From contig CAJWER010000186.1 of the NCBI GenBank assembly GCA_913030785.1, forward strand, positions 1-6,118: DNA of 6,118 bases, written 5' to 3'. The notes below the pieces were generated by a model. The model did no database searches. It saw only the letters and a program-made list of their open reading frames with translations, and was not told the origin of the DNA. Positions 6,087-6,118 of this stretch are shown one piece after another (position 1 is the stretch's first letter; each line of letters opens with the position of its first letter). A program made the translations under genes and the position numbers. Origin of the DNA: an uncultured Chloroflexota bacterium. Lineage in GTDB: Bacteria; Chloroflexota; Dehalococcoidia; Lucifugimonadales; CAJWER01.

Positions 6087-6099
6087 AAGAGAAAAAAAG

Positions 6100-6118
6100 T
6101 CGGGGTAGCAGGATTACA
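6100..6118 (-). tRNA. Possible 3' end of a tRNA gene, cut by window edge
   Basis: Read on the minus strand, the edge gives AAT-CCTGC-TACCCCG-A, then C and seven T's. This fits the T-loop end, the 3' half of the T stem (CCTGC), the acceptor 3' strand (TACCCCG), a discriminator A with no encoded CCA, and a terminator T run (6098-6092). Against it, the visible loop TGTAAT lacks the nearly invariant C56 of TTCRANY. The 5' partner strands and anticodon lie outside the window, so its identity is unknown. It would be read toward the lipoprotein gene. Confidence 0.35.

Larger units (their letters stand above)
5600..6118. other. AT-rich segment of foreign composition
   Basis: From about 5600-5690 the sequence switches from the GC-rich style of the ubi operon to AT-rich DNA (17 G/C of 60 bases in 5701-5760) and stays so to the edge. 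The lipoprotein gene inside uses A/T-ending codons and has no Shine-Dalgarno, unlike every gene to its left. No transposase, integrase or terminal repeat is visible. The segment is either horizontally acquired DNA or a chimeric assembly join. Confidence 0.8.

Overview
The window looks like genomic DNA of a GC-rich bacterium, most likely a Chloroflexota member (possibly a marine SAR202-like lineage). This assignment rests on the style of the TrkH N-terminus, the menaquinone-type UbiD/UbiA/UbiX set and an unusual CinA/NMNAT-like fusion. It is an inference, because no rRNA or marker gene is present. The last ~500 bases differ sharply in composition (about 28% GC in the 60 bases I counted) and look like Bacteroidota DNA.

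Layout: (1) Bases 1-232, minus strand: the first 77 codons of a TrkH/KtrB-type potassium transporter, running off the left edge. (2) Bases 233-497: a divergent intergenic region with a plausible promoter and a strong Shine-Dalgarno sequence. (3) Bases 498-1024, plus strand: a full-length but broken HPP-family membrane protein gene, with an in-frame TGA and a one-base frameshift in a G run. (4) Bases 1198-2367: an intact 389-residue protein joining a CinA-C/PncC-like domain to an NMN-adenylyltransferase-like domain. (5) Bases 2435-5388: a tight ubiD-ubiA-ubiX operon encoding a prenylated-FMN decarboxylase, a membrane prenyltransferase and the flavin prenyltransferase that makes the decarboxylase's cofactor. 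(6) Bases 5389-5659: non-coding, with a 10-bp-phased TGTTCC repeat. (7) From about 5600: AT-rich DNA holding a small minus-strand lipoprotein gene and, at the right edge, what may be the 3' end of a tRNA.

How the genes work together: UbiX supplies prenyl-FMN to UbiD, and UbiA prenylates the aromatic acid that UbiD decarboxylates. With this UbiA type, the trio fits the late steps of futalosine-pathway menaquinone synthesis (MqnP, MqnL and MqnM equivalents) better than ubiquinone synthesis. The fusion protein upstream points to pyridine-nucleotide metabolism and may be co-transcribed with the trio, although a 67-bp gap holding a hairpin separates them.

No CRISPR array, transposase, toxin-antitoxin pair or defence system is visible. 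The points most worth checking are the decayed HPP gene, the fusion protein with a modified CinA active site, and the abrupt composition break near 5600-5690, which is either foreign DNA or an assembly chimera.
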